From JAFGQJ01 sp964588525 (GTDB taxonomy: Bacteria; Spirochaetota; Spirochaetia; SZUA-6; DRHE01): 41,258 nt of DNA. Where the stretch lies: positions 1 to 41,258 of the forward strand of contig CAZPQC010000019.1 in assembly GCA_964588525.1 (NCBI GenBank), in the 5' to 3' direction. This document shows positions 31,266 through 40,102 of the stretch, in pieces. Under the pieces are notes generated by a model. It did not search any database and was not told the origin of the DNA. It saw only the letters and a program-made list of their open reading frames with translations. Each line of letters starts with the position of its first letter. Positions within the stretch are counted from its first letter, which is position 1. The position numbers were made by a program, and so were the translations under genes.

Positions 31266-32693
31266 CTAACCCCCGTAGTACTTCTCGATCTCTTCTTCGC
31301 TGACCCGGTGCAGCTCCTCCACGGGTAGAAGGCTCAAGGAACCCCAGCCCAGCTCGAGGGTCTCCTCAATGGTGCGGTCCTCTTGTTTTGTCTGGCTGAC
31401 GAACTTGCGTTCGAAGGTCTCGCCGAACTCGAGGTATTGATGATCCAGGGGAGTCAGCTCCTCCTCCCCGATCACCGAGGCCAGGTTGCGCACGTCCTTG
31501 ACGTAGCTGTAGGCGGCGAACAGCTGGCTGGCCAGGTGGGGATGATCCTCCCGGGTCATGCCCTCACCGATGCCGTCCTTCATCAGCCGGGACAGGGAGG
31601 GAAGCCCGGCCACGGGGGGATAGATCCCCCTGGCGTCCATCTCCCGCTCGAATACGATCTGCCCCTCGGTGATGTAGCCGGTCAGATCCGGGATGGGATG
31701 GGAGATGTCGTCGTTGGGCATGGTCAGGATCGGCATCTGGGTTATCGATCCGGGAAACCCCTTGATCATGCCGGAACGTTCGTAGATCTCCGCCAGGTCG
31801 GAGTACAGATAACCGGGGTAGCCTTTGCGGGAGGGAATTTCTCCCCGAATAGTGGAGATCTCCCGCAGGGCTTCGCAGTAGTTGGACATGTCGGTCATGA
31901 CTACCAGAACGTGCATGTCCCTGGTGAAGGCCAGGTACTCGGCCAGGGTTAGGGCGGTTCGCGGGGTGATCAGCCGCTCGATGGAAGGATCGTCGGCCAG
32001 GGATAGAAACAAAGCCACGTTCTCCAGGACCCCGGAGCTTTCAAAGCTGTCGATGAAGAAACGGGCCACATCGTGCTTGACCCCCATGGCGGCGAAGACC
32101 ACGGCGAAACGGCTCTCCTCCCCCCGGATCTTGGCCTGCCGGGCAATCTGGGCGGCCAGGGTGTTGTGGGGCAGGCCGTTGCCGGAGAAGATCGGCAGCT
32201 TCTGGCCGCGAATCAGGGTGTTCATGCCGTCGATCGCGGAGATGCCGGTCTGGATGAAGTCCCGCGGATACTCCCGGGCCGTGGGATTGATCGGCAGGCC
32301 ATTGACATCCCGCTCCTCCTCCCCCGTGGGAGGGGGACCGCCGTCGATCGGCTGGCCCAGACCGTTGAACACCCGTCCCAGCATCCTGTCGCTGACCTGG
32401 ATGGTATGGGGCTCGCCTCGGAAGCGGACGTGGGTTCCCGGCATGGTCAGCCCCGAGGTACCGGCGAACACCTGGATCACCACGATGTCCGCGGAAGTGT
32501 CCAGGACGATGCCCAGACGGGTCTCCCCGCCGGGATCCACGCATTCCACCAGGTCCCGGTAACCGACCGGGTGGGTGTTGCGAATGAACACCAGGGGTCC
32601 CTCGATGCGGTCCACCCCGATGTACTCCCGGCCGGCCAGAAGGCGCTTCTGGGCCGCTTCCAAATCGACGGTGGAGTTTTTACTGTTCCTCAT
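31266..32693 (-). CDS. atpB: V/A-type ATP synthase subunit B
   Basis: The 475-aa non-catalytic head subunit shows the expected beta-barrel, nucleotide-fold and C-terminal parts: DTSADIVVIQVFAGTSG, DFIQTGISAIDGMNTLIRGQKLPIFSGNGLPHNTLAAQ and LTMPNDDISHPIPDLTGYITEGQI. As in other B subunits the P-loop is degenerate (FSGNGLPHN). The ATG at 32693 overlaps the A gene by 14 bp; GGAGGAGATCT stands directly upstream. Confidence 0.97.
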   Translation of the reverse strand: MRNSKNSTVDLEAAQKRLLAGREYIGVDRIEGPLVFIRNTHPVGYRDLVECVDPGGETRLGIVLDTSADIVVIQVFAGTSGLTMPGTHVRFRGEPHTIQVSDRMLGRVFNGLGQPIDGGPPPTGEEERDVNGLPINPTAREYPRDFIQTGISAIDGMNTLIRGQKLPIFSGNGLPHNTLAAQIARQAKIRGEESRFAVVFAAMGVKHDVARFFIDSFESSGVLENVALFLSLADDPSIERLITPRTALTLAEYLAFTRDMHVLVVMTDMSNYCEALREISTIRGEIPSRKGYPGYLYSDLAEIYERSGMIKGFPGSITQMPILTMPNDDISHPIPDLTGYITEGQIVFEREMDARGIYPPVAGLPSLSRLMKDGIGEGMTREDHPHLASQLFAAYSYVKDVRNLASVIGEEELTPLDHQYLEFGETFERKFVSQTKQEDRTIEETLELGWGSLSLLPVEELHRVSEEEIEKYYGG

Positions 32694-34461
32694 AGATCTC
32701 CTCCAGCTGACCGAGGGAGCGCTCCAGGCGGGCGGCCAGCTTGTCGAAAGCTTCGGGCTCGTCGTTGGCGATCGTGAACTTCATCTTGACCACGTCCTGC
32801 AGCACCTTCATGCGCCGCAGACGGACCAGGGTCATTCCCCGCCGGATCGCCTCGGCCCCCCGGCGCCAGTAGGTCAAAATGATGGCGAGCATCCGCGCCT
32901 GCTTCTCCACCGTGGAGTAGCGGTCCACCTCATCGAAGGCGTTCTGCTGCAGGAAGGCGTTCTTGAACAGGGTGCAGACTTCGATTATAAAGCGCTGGCT
33001 GTCCGGAAGGGCGTCCGGTCCGACCAGCTTGACCACCTGCTGCAGCCGCACCTCCCTGTGAAGCAGATCGAGGATCTCCGCCCTGTCGGCGGTCCAATCA
33101 GCGCCCACCTCCTGCTCCCACCAGGGGGTGATCTCCTCGGCATACTCGCTGTAGCTGTCCAGCCAGGAGATGGCAGGGTAGTGGCGGGCGTTGGCCAGCT
33201 GGCGGTCCAGAGCCCAGAAGCAGCGAACGAAGCGTTTGGTGTGCTGGGTCACCGGCTCGGAGAAATCCCCTCCGGGGGGTGAAACGGCCCCGACAATGGA
33301 TACCGAGCCTCTTTGGCCGGCCAGGGTGTTCATGGATCCGGCCCGCTCGTAAAACTCGGCTATGCGGGTGGGCAGGTAGGCGGGAAAGCCCTCCTCCGCC
33401 GGCATCTCCTCCATGCGCCCCGAAAGCTCCCGCAGCGCCTCGGCCCAGCGGGAGGTGGAGTCCGCCATGACCGCCACGTCGTAGCCCTGGTCACGGTAGT
33501 ATTCGGCCAGAGTCGCCCCGGTGTAGATCGAGGCTTCCCGGGCGGACACGGGCATGTTCGAGGTGTTGGCGATCAGAACGGTGCGCTCCATCAGGCTGCG
33601 TCCGGTTCGGGGATCGATGAGCTTGGGAAACTCGGTGAGCACGTCGGTCATCTCGTTGCCCCGCTCGCCGCAGCCGATGTACACGATGATCTCCGCATCA
33701 CACCACTTGGCAATGGCGTGTTGGGTCATGGTCTTGCCCGTCCCGAATCCCCCCGGGATGGCAACGGTGCCTCCCCGGACTACGGGAAAGAGGGTGTCTA
33801 TGACCCTCTGCCCGGTGATCAGCGGGCGGCCTCCGGCCGGCAGTCGTTCGCCCGTGGGTCTGGGGGTGCGGATGGGCCAGCGCTGCATCATGGGCACGGC
33901 CCGCTCCCCGCCTTCGCTATCGATCAGGGCGATCGGCTCTTCCACCGTGTACTCCCCTTCGGCGGCCAGGGACTTCAATGTTCCCGCCGCGTCGGGGGGA
34001 AGCAGGATGCGGTGCTCGATCCGCTCGGTTTCCTGCACCGTGCCGACAACGGCGCCCCCGCTCACCTGAGAGCCCGCAGCAAGTTCGGCCGGACGGAACA
34101 GCCACTTCTTCTCCCGATCCAGGGAGGCTGCGCGGATGCCCCTCTCGATGAAGTTGCCGGACAGGGCCAGGATTCGCTCCAGGGGCCGCTGGATACCGTC
34201 ATAGATCGTCCCGATCAATCCCGGGCCCAGCTCCACGGACAGGGGACTTCCGGAACCGAAGATGTTGTCTCCCGGAGCGATCCCGGTGGTGTCCTCGTAG
34301 ACCTGGATGATGGCCCGTTTTCCGGCCAGCTTGATGACCTCCCCGACCAGGCGCACCTCCCCCACCCGCACCAGCTCCAGCATCATGGCGTCGCTGACGC
34401 CGGCGGCTTCGATGACCGGTCCGTTGACCCGCCTTACCTGTCCGATGATTCTTTCTTCCAT
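32680..34461 (-). CDS. atpA: V/A-type ATP synthase catalytic subunit A
   Basis: The 593-aa catalytic subunit has the Walker A motif GGFGTGKT, the arginine- and aromatic-rich nucleotide core (YIGCGERGNEMTDVL, MADSTSRWAEALRELSGRMEEMP) and the extra non-homologous region of about 90 residues that marks A subunits against F-type beta. The ATG at 34461 overlaps the E gene by 28 bp. Together with B it forms the hexameric head. Confidence 0.98.
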   Translation of the reverse strand: MEERIIGQVRRVNGPVIEAAGVSDAMMLELVRVGEVRLVGEVIKLAGKRAIIQVYEDTTGIAPGDNIFGSGSPLSVELGPGLIGTIYDGIQRPLERILALSGNFIERGIRAASLDREKKWLFRPAELAAGSQVSGGAVVGTVQETERIEHRILLPPDAAGTLKSLAAEGEYTVEEPIALIDSEGGERAVPMMQRWPIRTPRPTGERLPAGGRPLITGQRVIDTLFPVVRGGTVAIPGGFGTGKTMTQHAIAKWCDAEIIVYIGCGERGNEMTDVLTEFPKLIDPRTGRSLMERTVLIANTSNMPVSAREASIYTGATLAEYYRDQGYDVAVMADSTSRWAEALRELSGRMEEMPAEEGFPAYLPTRIAEFYERAGSMNTLAGQRGSVSIVGAVSPPGGDFSEPVTQHTKRFVRCFWALDRQLANARHYPAISWLDSYSEYAEEITPWWEQEVGADWTADRAEILDLLHREVRLQQVVKLVGPDALPDSQRFIIEVCTLFKNAFLQQNAFDEVDRYSTVEKQARMLAIILTYWRRGAEAIRRGMTLVRLRRMKVLQDVVKMKFTIANDEPEAFDKLAARLERSLGQLEEIYEEQ

Positions 34462-35108
34462 AATTTGTCTTGGATCATTTTGCGAATTTCCGACTGCCGC
34501 CTCAACAGCCGGGTGGCCACCTGGTTGTTGAACTCCACCCGTCCGTCCACGGCCTTCAGCACCACTCCCTGGGGGATCAGGGGACCCCCGTCGGCCAGCG
34601 CCAGGCTCACCTTCCTCCCGGTGAGCTCCGCGACCTTGCCCTGGGCTTCCTGAAGCAGCCGTTTGTCGATCTGCTTCCGTTCGGCTGCGGAGGCGTTCAC
34701 GGTCGCTTGCTCCACATCCAGTCCGATCGCCCCTTCTACGATCCAGGCCAGCAGCACCTCCCGGTACGCCGGCGTGCCGATCATCCCGGCAAACTGCTGC
34801 CGAACCCGGGAGAGCACCTCCTGAACCGCCTGCTCCTGCAGCTTCAAGTGCGTGCGCCGGCTTTCCATGCGCAGTGAGGAGGCGGATTGAGAGCGGATGC
34901 GCTCCGCCTGTTCCTCGGCCTTGCTCTCCGCCTGCTGGACCACGGCCCTGGCCTGTTCCTCGGCGGCCCGGATCCGCTCCTTCACCGCTTTTTCGGCTTC
35001 GGTGATGATCTTCTCCGCCTCCGCCCCGGCATCCTGAGCGATGCCGTCGATCAGATCGTGGGTCGGCTGCTGTTCCGGCTGTTCTTTCTGCCTCTGCTGC
35101 CGGCTCAC
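34434..35108 (-). CDS. atpE: V/A-type ATP synthase subunit E (peripheral stalk)
   Basis: The 224-aa protein has a long charged, glutamine- and alanine-rich N-terminal coiled coil (about 20-110) and a C-terminal alpha/beta head-binding domain (about 115-215, ending in VEFNNQVATRLLRRQSEIRKMI), as in E/NtpE stalk subunits. GTG at 35108 overlaps the F stop (GTGA). A low-complexity Q-rich stretch at the very start is unusual but compatible. Confidence 0.85.
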   Translation of the reverse strand: MSRQQRQKEQPEQQPTHDLIDGIAQDAGAEAEKIITEAEKAVKERIRAAEEQARAVVQQAESKAEEQAERIRSQSASSLRMESRRTHLKLQEQAVQEVLSRVRQQFAGMIGTPAYREVLLAWIVEGAIGLDVEQATVNASAAERKQIDKRLLQEAQGKVAELTGRKVSLALADGGPLIPQGVVLKAVDGRVEFNNQVATRLLRRQSEIRKMIQDKLWKKESSDR

Positions 35109-35410
35109 AATTTAATTCCTATGGCCTGGTTGACCATCTCCCGGATCCCCGGTTTTCCGGAAAGCGGGCCCTGCCGGTCGGGGATCTCCACGATCAGAGG
35201 GAAGTTCCGGGTGAAGATGAAGCGATCCACCTGAGGACGAATCAGGTCGGCCACCCGCTCGGTGATGATGATGATCCCGATGTCCGACTGTTCCATGGCC
35301 GTGGAAAAGGCCTCCTGGGCCTGAGCCACATTCGTGGCGACCGTTCCTGCCACACCGACCAGCCCGAAACCGAGCACCGCATCCTCGTCCCCGATGATGA
35401 AATAGCGCAT
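35105..35410 (-). CDS. atpF: V/A-type ATP synthase subunit F
   Basis: The 101-aa central-stalk subunit matches the F/NtpG family: MRYFIIGDEDAVLGFGLVGVAG, a receiver-like beta strand start, then IGIIIITERVADLIRP and a short C-terminal helix. It caps subunit D at the rotor. ATG at 35410 lies 15 bp after the K stop. Confidence 0.93.
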   Translation of the reverse strand: MRYFIIGDEDAVLGFGLVGVAGTVATNVAQAQEAFSTAMEQSDIGIIIITERVADLIRPQVDRFIFTRNFPLIVEIPDRQGPLSGKPGIREMVNQAIGIKL

Positions 35411-35425
35411 TACCAGGCCTTGAGC

Positions 35426-35800
35426 CTAGATTCTCCCCAGGATCATCAGGGCGGTGATGAATCCGAACACCACCAGCCCTTCGGCCAGGGCGATGAAGAT
35501 CAGGGCCTGGCTGGCGATCTCCGGCCTCTCGCCGATGGCGCCCATGGCGGCCGCCCCGACATTGGCGATGGCGATGCCCGCGCCCATGGCACCGAACCCG
35601 AAGGCTATGGCCGCGGCGATCAGACCGAAGCGCGCCACCGAAGCGCGTTCGGCGGTCATCTCCACCGCTGTTGCCGGTGCCTGCTCCTGGGCAAAGACCC
35701 GCACCACCGAGACCATCCCGAACATGACGAAGAAGGCAAAGAGAAAGACCAGGGTCAAGATTATCTTCCGTCTAAGTCTCTTTTTGCTTGTTTTTTCCAC
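35426..35800 (-). CDS. atpK: V/A-type ATP synthase membrane ring subunit K (c), with N-terminal extension
   Basis: The 124-aa protein ends in a two-helix hairpin: FGLIAAAIAFGFGAMGAGIAIANVGAAAMGAI, the loop GERPE, then ALIFIALAEGLVVFGFITALMIL with the ion-binding Glu. Before it stands a basic, hydrophobic N-terminal region (about 1-38, ending VFA-QE) that looks like a signal peptide. The hairpin lacks the Gln and the Ser/Thr after Glu seen at sodium sites, so proton coupling is more likely. GTG at 35800 follows GGAGGAAGAG. Confidence 0.9.
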   Translation of the reverse strand: MEKTSKKRLRRKIILTLVFLFAFFVMFGMVSVVRVFAQEQAPATAVEMTAERASVARFGLIAAAIAFGFGAMGAGIAIANVGAAAMGAIGERPEIASQALIFIALAEGLVVFGFITALMILGRI

Positions 35801-35809
35801 CTCTTCCTC

Positions 35810-37834
35810 CTAAGCAGAAGTTTTATGCAGCGTCACCGGGGCGTAGGCCCGCCCGGAGCCGCTGAAATATTTGGAGAAGAACTCGTAGTAGTTCAACCTC
35901 AACGACTGGATTCCCGCGGACAAGCCCTCCAGAAGGATAACCAGGACATTGCCGGCGATCAAGACGAGATAGGAGCCGAGGGTGAAGCTCCCCGAAGGTC
36001 CGCCGATCATCCCGGCGATCGAGAAAAAGGCAATCATCAGACTGACGTGGGCGATTCCCAATCCGGCCACCCGCATGAAGGACAGGGTGTTGGCAAGATA
36101 GCCGGAAAAGATCTCCAGGATCTCCACGATCCATTCCATGAAAAAATCCACCGGTGTGAACAGGGTGAAGGGTTTGCGCGGCTTGTGGAGCAGGTACTCC
36201 AGAACCGGCTTAACGGTCAGCAGCAGGACGGGTATGCCGAGCAGCAGGATCAGCAGATTGGCATCGGGCAGCTGCTTGTAGTCGTGGCGGACGAAGAACA
36301 TGGCCGCATACACCCCGGCTGCGTAGATCCAGCCGCCGATCAGACCTCCCTTGTCGAAGATCAGTCGAAACCATCTGCGCTTGGCCACGCAGTTGATCCA
36401 GTTGAGCACCAACCCCAGGGCGATGACGGCGATCCCGAAATAGATGGTGATCACCAGGATCCCGTAGACATCGGTTACCAGGCCCCCTCCGCCGTGACCG
36501 GTGACCACCCCGTGGTAGTCGAACCACAGCGGCGGGAACCACTGCATTCCGAAGTAGGAGCCGAACAGGATGCCGGCGACCACCGCAGCCCCGCCGCAGT
36601 AGGCGATCAGCCGCAGGAGGTTCCGCACCCCCGAACGCCCCCCTCCGTACAGAATTGAGCCGAGCGCTCCCCCCAGGATCAACACCGCTCCGTGGCCGGC
36701 GTCTCCGAACATCAGGCCGAACATTATCAGGTAGGCCACGGCCACCAGGGGCGTGGGATCGATACTGCCGTACTCCGGAATCGAGTAGTTGGTGACCAGC
36801 ATCTGAAAGGGGGAGAGGAACCTTGGATTGTGCATCTGCACCGGGACCGAGGAGGGATGCTCCTTCGATACTTCCCGCCCCGGATGCCACTCCATATAGC
36901 ACTGGCCGTCGGTCACCCGGTGCACCGCCTCGGTCACGACGGAGCGTTTTCTGGAAGGCAGCCAGCCGGAAAAGATGACCGTCCGGGCGGTCTTGCTGAA
37001 GAAGGATTGCACCCGGGCATAGAGCTCGTTCAGACGCAGGTTTCTCCACATCCGCTCCAGGGTCGGAAGCTTCTCCCGGATCTGTGTTTCGACCTGAGAT
37101 TTGAGCTGCTCCTGCTCATCCTCCAGAATCCGCAGCTTGTCCTCCAGCTCCTCCCGGACCTGATCCGTCTTCCCGGAGAGCTCCCGGGGAAGATGAACAT
37201 CGGTCCAGGCGAATTTGTCCAGGACACGGTCGATCACGCCTTCATCCCGCTTCATGGCGATCAGCAGCAGCAGGGTCTGGTTGTCCTGGACGCCCAACTG
37301 CATCACCACGTTTGGAACTTCCCCCACGGCCTGCTCGAAAGGCTCGAGCAGGGAAGTGCGGATCGAACCGGTATGGATGCTCAGGTAGGAGTACTGGGAG
37401 CGGGCATCCACCACCTCACCCAGGCTGCCGAACATCTGGAGCTGACGCCGGATATCCTGAAGCCGGAGGATCTCCTGCTGGCGCGTGCTTTGCCGATCCC
37501 GGATCGTCTGCACCGATGCGGCCAAGTTGTCGAGAACCTTGTTGGTTTCATCCAGATCGACCGCCTGCAGGTCCTCCACCTTGAGGTCCTCCCCGGCCGG
37601 GGGCTTCTCGTTCACCATGGCGAAGAAGCCCTCGATCCGCCGGCGGATCTCGGCAATGCCGGCTTCGGCTAACGCCGGCGTGACCGCCTCCACCTGCAAG
37701 CCCACCTCCCGGTCCACCTCCGTGATGCTCACGAAGTGGAGAAGCCCCAGGCGCAGAAGCTCCTTGGTTACCGCGTCGGCGTGGTGATCGAGCACCACGG
37801 CTACGACCTGCTGCATCGGTTCGGTGAAGATCAT
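35810..37834 (-). CDS. atpI: V/A-type ATP synthase subunit I (a)
   Basis: The 674-aa stator subunit has a large cytosolic N-terminal half with coiled coil (about 1-370; helical EDKLRILEDEQEQLKSQVETQ region) and about seven or eight membrane helices in the C-terminal half, with the family motif region PEYGSIDPTPLVAVAYLIMFGLMFGDAGHG and LANTLSFMRVAGLGIAH, which contains the arginine of the ion channel. It links the stalk to the ion path. ATG at 37834 lies 7 bp after the C stop. Confidence 0.95.
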   Translation of the reverse strand: MIFTEPMQQVVAVVLDHHADAVTKELLRLGLLHFVSITEVDREVGLQVEAVTPALAEAGIAEIRRRIEGFFAMVNEKPPAGEDLKVEDLQAVDLDETNKVLDNLAASVQTIRDRQSTRQQEILRLQDIRRQLQMFGSLGEVVDARSQYSYLSIHTGSIRTSLLEPFEQAVGEVPNVVMQLGVQDNQTLLLLIAMKRDEGVIDRVLDKFAWTDVHLPRELSGKTDQVREELEDKLRILEDEQEQLKSQVETQIREKLPTLERMWRNLRLNELYARVQSFFSKTARTVIFSGWLPSRKRSVVTEAVHRVTDGQCYMEWHPGREVSKEHPSSVPVQMHNPRFLSPFQMLVTNYSIPEYGSIDPTPLVAVAYLIMFGLMFGDAGHGAVLILGGALGSILYGGGRSGVRNLLRLIAYCGGAAVVAGILFGSYFGMQWFPPLWFDYHGVVTGHGGGGLVTDVYGILVITIYFGIAVIALGLVLNWINCVAKRRWFRLIFDKGGLIGGWIYAAGVYAAMFFVRHDYKQLPDANLLILLLGIPVLLLTVKPVLEYLLHKPRKPFTLFTPVDFFMEWIVEILEIFSGYLANTLSFMRVAGLGIAHVSLMIAFFSIAGMIGGPSGSFTLGSYLVLIAGNVLVILLEGLSAGIQSLRLNYYEFFSKYFSGSGRAYAPVTLHKTSA

Positions 37835-37841
37835 AGCGCGC

Positions 37842-38912
37842 CTAGACCAGGGCCTGGATGCGTTCCTCCGGCCAGTCGTAGAACTTGGCGTTCAGGACCG
37901 TCATGACTTTTCGTATCTCATCGCTTTTGAGAATAAAATAGGACAAAATGATTCCGATTGTGAAGGGGTATCCGGTCATGATTTTTCGCACCTCGATCTT
38001 TATGATCTCCTCTAGGATGCGCTCGATCAGGGTCAAGCGGGCGGTAAACTTGGTCTGCTCCTTGGAGGCGAGCAGAGGGGCGATTTCCGGATAGCGCCGT
38101 CCCACCAGGGCGGAGATCTCCCGATCGGTTTGCTCGGAGACGTAGCTCTCCCGCATCAGCTCCGGCTCCAGGTTCAATCCCCCGGCCAGGGTGTAGCCCA
38201 GGGCCTGCTCCGTCTCCAGGGAGTAAAAGTTCTTGAAGCGAATCAGCCAGCCCACGTTCTGCAGATCGATCTCCACCCCGATCAAACGGCGGGCGATCTC
38301 CCGGTCCCTGGGCGCGAGCCGATCCGCCGCTTCCACCAGGCGGTGATACAGGAAGCGGTCCAGGGCCAGCTCGAGGGAAAACAAGCTGGAATCCTTCATG
38401 ACCTGGGCGGACTGTTGCCGCACGATTGCGGCGTAGGGGGTGGCCTGCAGCCGGTCGGCGACCTCCTCGAGGGTGTCGGAGTTGATGATACCATCGAGAT
38501 CGATGGGGTGGTGGATGGGCTTCCGCAACAGGTAACCCCGGGCATCCTCGATGTTCCGCCCTCTGATCCGCCGATCGAACCAAAGGCGGAGGGCGTTTTT
38601 CAGGTTTTCGGTCTCGAAACGCTCGCAGAGGGCATGAACAAAGCCAAGCACCTCCTCCTCGACCAGCTTCTCCAGCTCCAGGTAAATCGACAGCTCTTTG
38701 CGCAGCAGCTCCAGCTCCGCGGTCTTGATGTCCCCCGTCTGTTCGTAGATCTTCTGCACCGGGGCGAAATCGGTTTCCGCCAGCATCTGCACACTTTCGG
38801 CCAGGGATCGTGCCCGGGCCAGCTGCCGGATGAACTGCTCCGGGAGGATCTTGCTGATCCTGGTTCTCAGCTTGGCATTGATGAAAGCGTAGGTTTTCAG
38901 CGGTCCTGCCAA
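37842..38912 (-). CDS. atpC: V/A-type ATP synthase subunit C (d-like)
   Basis: The 356-aa protein has the all-helical layout of the AC39/C family: YAFINAKLRTRISKILPEQFIRQL at the start, repeated helical lobes and a C-terminal KIEVRKIMTGYPFTIGIILSYFILKSDEIRKVMTVLNAKFY. It joins the central stalk to the ring. TTG at 38912 is the start of this frame, with a weak site (GACAAGAAA); the H gene ends 21 bp upstream. Confidence 0.92.
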   Translation of the reverse strand: MAGPLKTYAFINAKLRTRISKILPEQFIRQLARARSLAESVQMLAETDFAPVQKIYEQTGDIKTAELELLRKELSIYLELEKLVEEEVLGFVHALCERFETENLKNALRLWFDRRIRGRNIEDARGYLLRKPIHHPIDLDGIINSDTLEEVADRLQATPYAAIVRQQSAQVMKDSSLFSLELALDRFLYHRLVEAADRLAPRDREIARRLIGVEIDLQNVGWLIRFKNFYSLETEQALGYTLAGGLNLEPELMRESYVSEQTDREISALVGRRYPEIAPLLASKEQTKFTARLTLIERILEEIIKIEVRKIMTGYPFTIGIILSYFILKSDEIRKVMTVLNAKFYDWPEERIQALV

Positions 38913-38933
38913 TTTCTTGTCCGTTTTAAAGGG

Positions 38934-39254
38934 TCAAGACCATTCGGGGGCGGTGATCAGCTCGACCACGGCCTCCGCAGCCCGGTTTATCTTTTCTTCG
39001 TTCTTTTCGAAGAACATCTGATTGCCTTCCAGGGACCGCTGCACGGCCTTCTCGTATTCCGCCCGGGCCTGACTGCGCGCCTGGTCCAGGATCTCCTGGG
39101 ACCGCCGGGCGGCCTGCTCCCGGGCTTCCTGCAGCTTCACCTGGACTTCCCGGTCCGCCTGGGTCCGGATCTCCGCGGTCTTGCTGCGGGCTTCCTGGAT
39201 GCGCCCTTCCGCTTCTTTCTCCGCTTCCAAGACTTTGGTTACGATTTCCTGCAT
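38934..39254 (-). CDS. V/A-type ATP synthase subunit H/G-like (peripheral stalk coiled coil)
   Basis: The 106-aa product from ATG at 39254 is almost one coiled coil (EAEKEAEGRIQEARSKTAEI through about 85), rich in E, Q, A and R, like H/NtpF stalk subunits that pair with E. GGGGAGGCACGG lies 9-17 nt upstream; a start at 39308 would add 18 residues that do not look helical and overlap the promoter. It is the first gene of the nine-subunit operon. Assignment rests on position and coiled-coil pattern, since these subunits have little sequence identity. Confidence 0.75.
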   Translation of the reverse strand: MQEIVTKVLEAEKEAEGRIQEARSKTAEIRTQADREVQVKLQEAREQAARRSQEILDQARSQARAEYEKAVQRSLEGNQMFFEKNEEKINRAAEAVVELITAPEWS

Positions 39255-39278
39255 GAGCTTCGCCGTGCCTCCCCGACC

Positions 39279-39308
39279 CTTATACCATATCTCGACAGGA
39301 TGCTGCAA
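39279..39308 (-). promoter_or_regulatory. promoter of the V/A-ATPase operon
   Basis: Minus-strand -35 TTGCAG (39303-39308), 18-bp spacer, -10 TATAAG (39279-39284). It lies between the VapC stop (39311) and the H start (39254). Moderate match to sigma-70. Confidence 0.5.
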
Positions 39309-39310
39309 TC

Positions 39311-39730
39311 TCAGAGAATCAGCGGAAAAGAACCTCGCAGGCTAACAAGATGTGTGTCAAAACTCTTCAAGGGCGCCTGGAAGCGCAGGGCCAACTCCAA
39401 ATAGCTGGCATCGTAGTAGGTCAGCCTATTGTCCCGGGCCAGGTTCAATATCCGCTCGGTTTCTGCAAAATCAGCCTGCTGATGGGTAACGACCGGGAAG
39501 CGGGCAAATTCCGAAACGGCCAGGGAGATCGTTTGAGGAGCCATTCGATCCGCCCGCTCCGCCGCAAGCAGTCCATTCCCCAGTTCATACCAGAACAGCC
39601 CGGGAACGAAGATCCGACCGTTGACGGCCATCGTTTCGCGGATCAACCCTGCCACCTCCTCCCCTTCCCCTTCCGCAAGCACCAGGGCCATGGCCGCCGA
39701 GGCATCCAGCACGATCAGAGCGTGGGCCAT
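39311..39730 (-). CDS. vapC: PIN-domain toxin (VapC family)
   Basis: The 139-aa protein has a full set of PIN acidic residues in order: Asp in IVLDASAAM, Glu in FWYELGN, Asp in TYYDASYLELA and Asp in SFDTHL. VapC toxins are ribonucleases that cleave tRNA or rRNA. The ATG at 39730 shares one base with the antitoxin stop (TGATG), as usual in such pairs. No sign of truncation. Confidence 0.9.
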   Translation of the reverse strand: MAHALIVLDASAAMALVLAEGEGEEVAGLIRETMAVNGRIFVPGLFWYELGNGLLAAERADRMAPQTISLAVSEFARFPVVTHQQADFAETERILNLARDNRLTYYDASYLELALRFQAPLKSFDTHLVSLRGSFPLIL

Positions 39731-39975
39731 CAGCGTTCCCTGCCCTTATCCCGAAGTTCCTGGATTTCATCCAGGGGTATCTTGACTTTGCAGAGTGTCC
39801 TGAGCTCCCTCAAGGCCTTCACCGAAGCCTCCCGGGATACCGCATCAGCCTGCTTGAGAATCGCAACCGGTTTGCCACGCCGGCTGATCTTGACAACAGC
39901 ACCTTCCTCAACCTCATCGAGGAGTTGGCTGAAATGCGTCTTGGCCTCGAATGCGCCCACTTCGATGATTTTCAC
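39730..39975 (-). CDS. Phd/YefM-like antitoxin of the VapC pair
   Basis: The 81-aa antitoxin shows the Phd/VapB pattern: VGAFEAKTHFSQLLDEVEEG, then VVKISRRGKPVAIL in the DNA-binding half, and a charged helical C-terminus that would bind the toxin. The start is GTG at 39975, only 6 bp after the -10 of its promoter, with no Shine-Dalgarno. It probably represses its own promoter through the 10-bp direct repeats at 39995-40016. Confidence 0.88.
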   Translation of the reverse strand: MKIIEVGAFEAKTHFSQLLDEVEEGAVVKISRRGKPVAILKQADAVSREASVKALRELRTLCKVKIPLDEIQELRDKGRER

Positions 39976-39981
39976 AGCTAC

Positions 39982-40010
39982 AGGATATCCATAATCAACC
40001 AGTTTGTCAA
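39982..40010 (-). promoter_or_regulatory. promoter of the antitoxin/toxin operon, leaderless type
   Basis: Minus-strand -35 TTGACA (40005-40010), 17-bp spacer, -10 TATCCT (39982-39987). The expected start site is at about 39975-39976, which is the GTG start codon itself, so the mRNA would be leaderless. Confidence 0.75.
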
Positions 40011-40016
40011 CTAGTT
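39995..40016. repeat. 10-bp direct repeats over the antitoxin -35, candidate autoregulatory operator
   Basis: TCAACCAGTT (39995-40004) and TCAACTAGTT (40007-40016) differ at one base and are 12 bp apart; the second contains the palindrome AACTAGTT. They cover the -35 and the spacer, where antitoxin complexes normally bind. Confidence 0.55.
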
Positions 40017-40102
40017 TATCTAATCATCGCATTTCACAGAGGGACGGAACGAGACGAGATGTCCACAGCGCTCGGGTGGGAGTACGCGCTGATATAGACG
40101 GG

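Noticed and set aside
40066..40091. CAGCGC/GCGCTG hairpin downstream of the permease as a terminator
   Set aside because: The stem is short, the loop is 14 nt and no T run follows.
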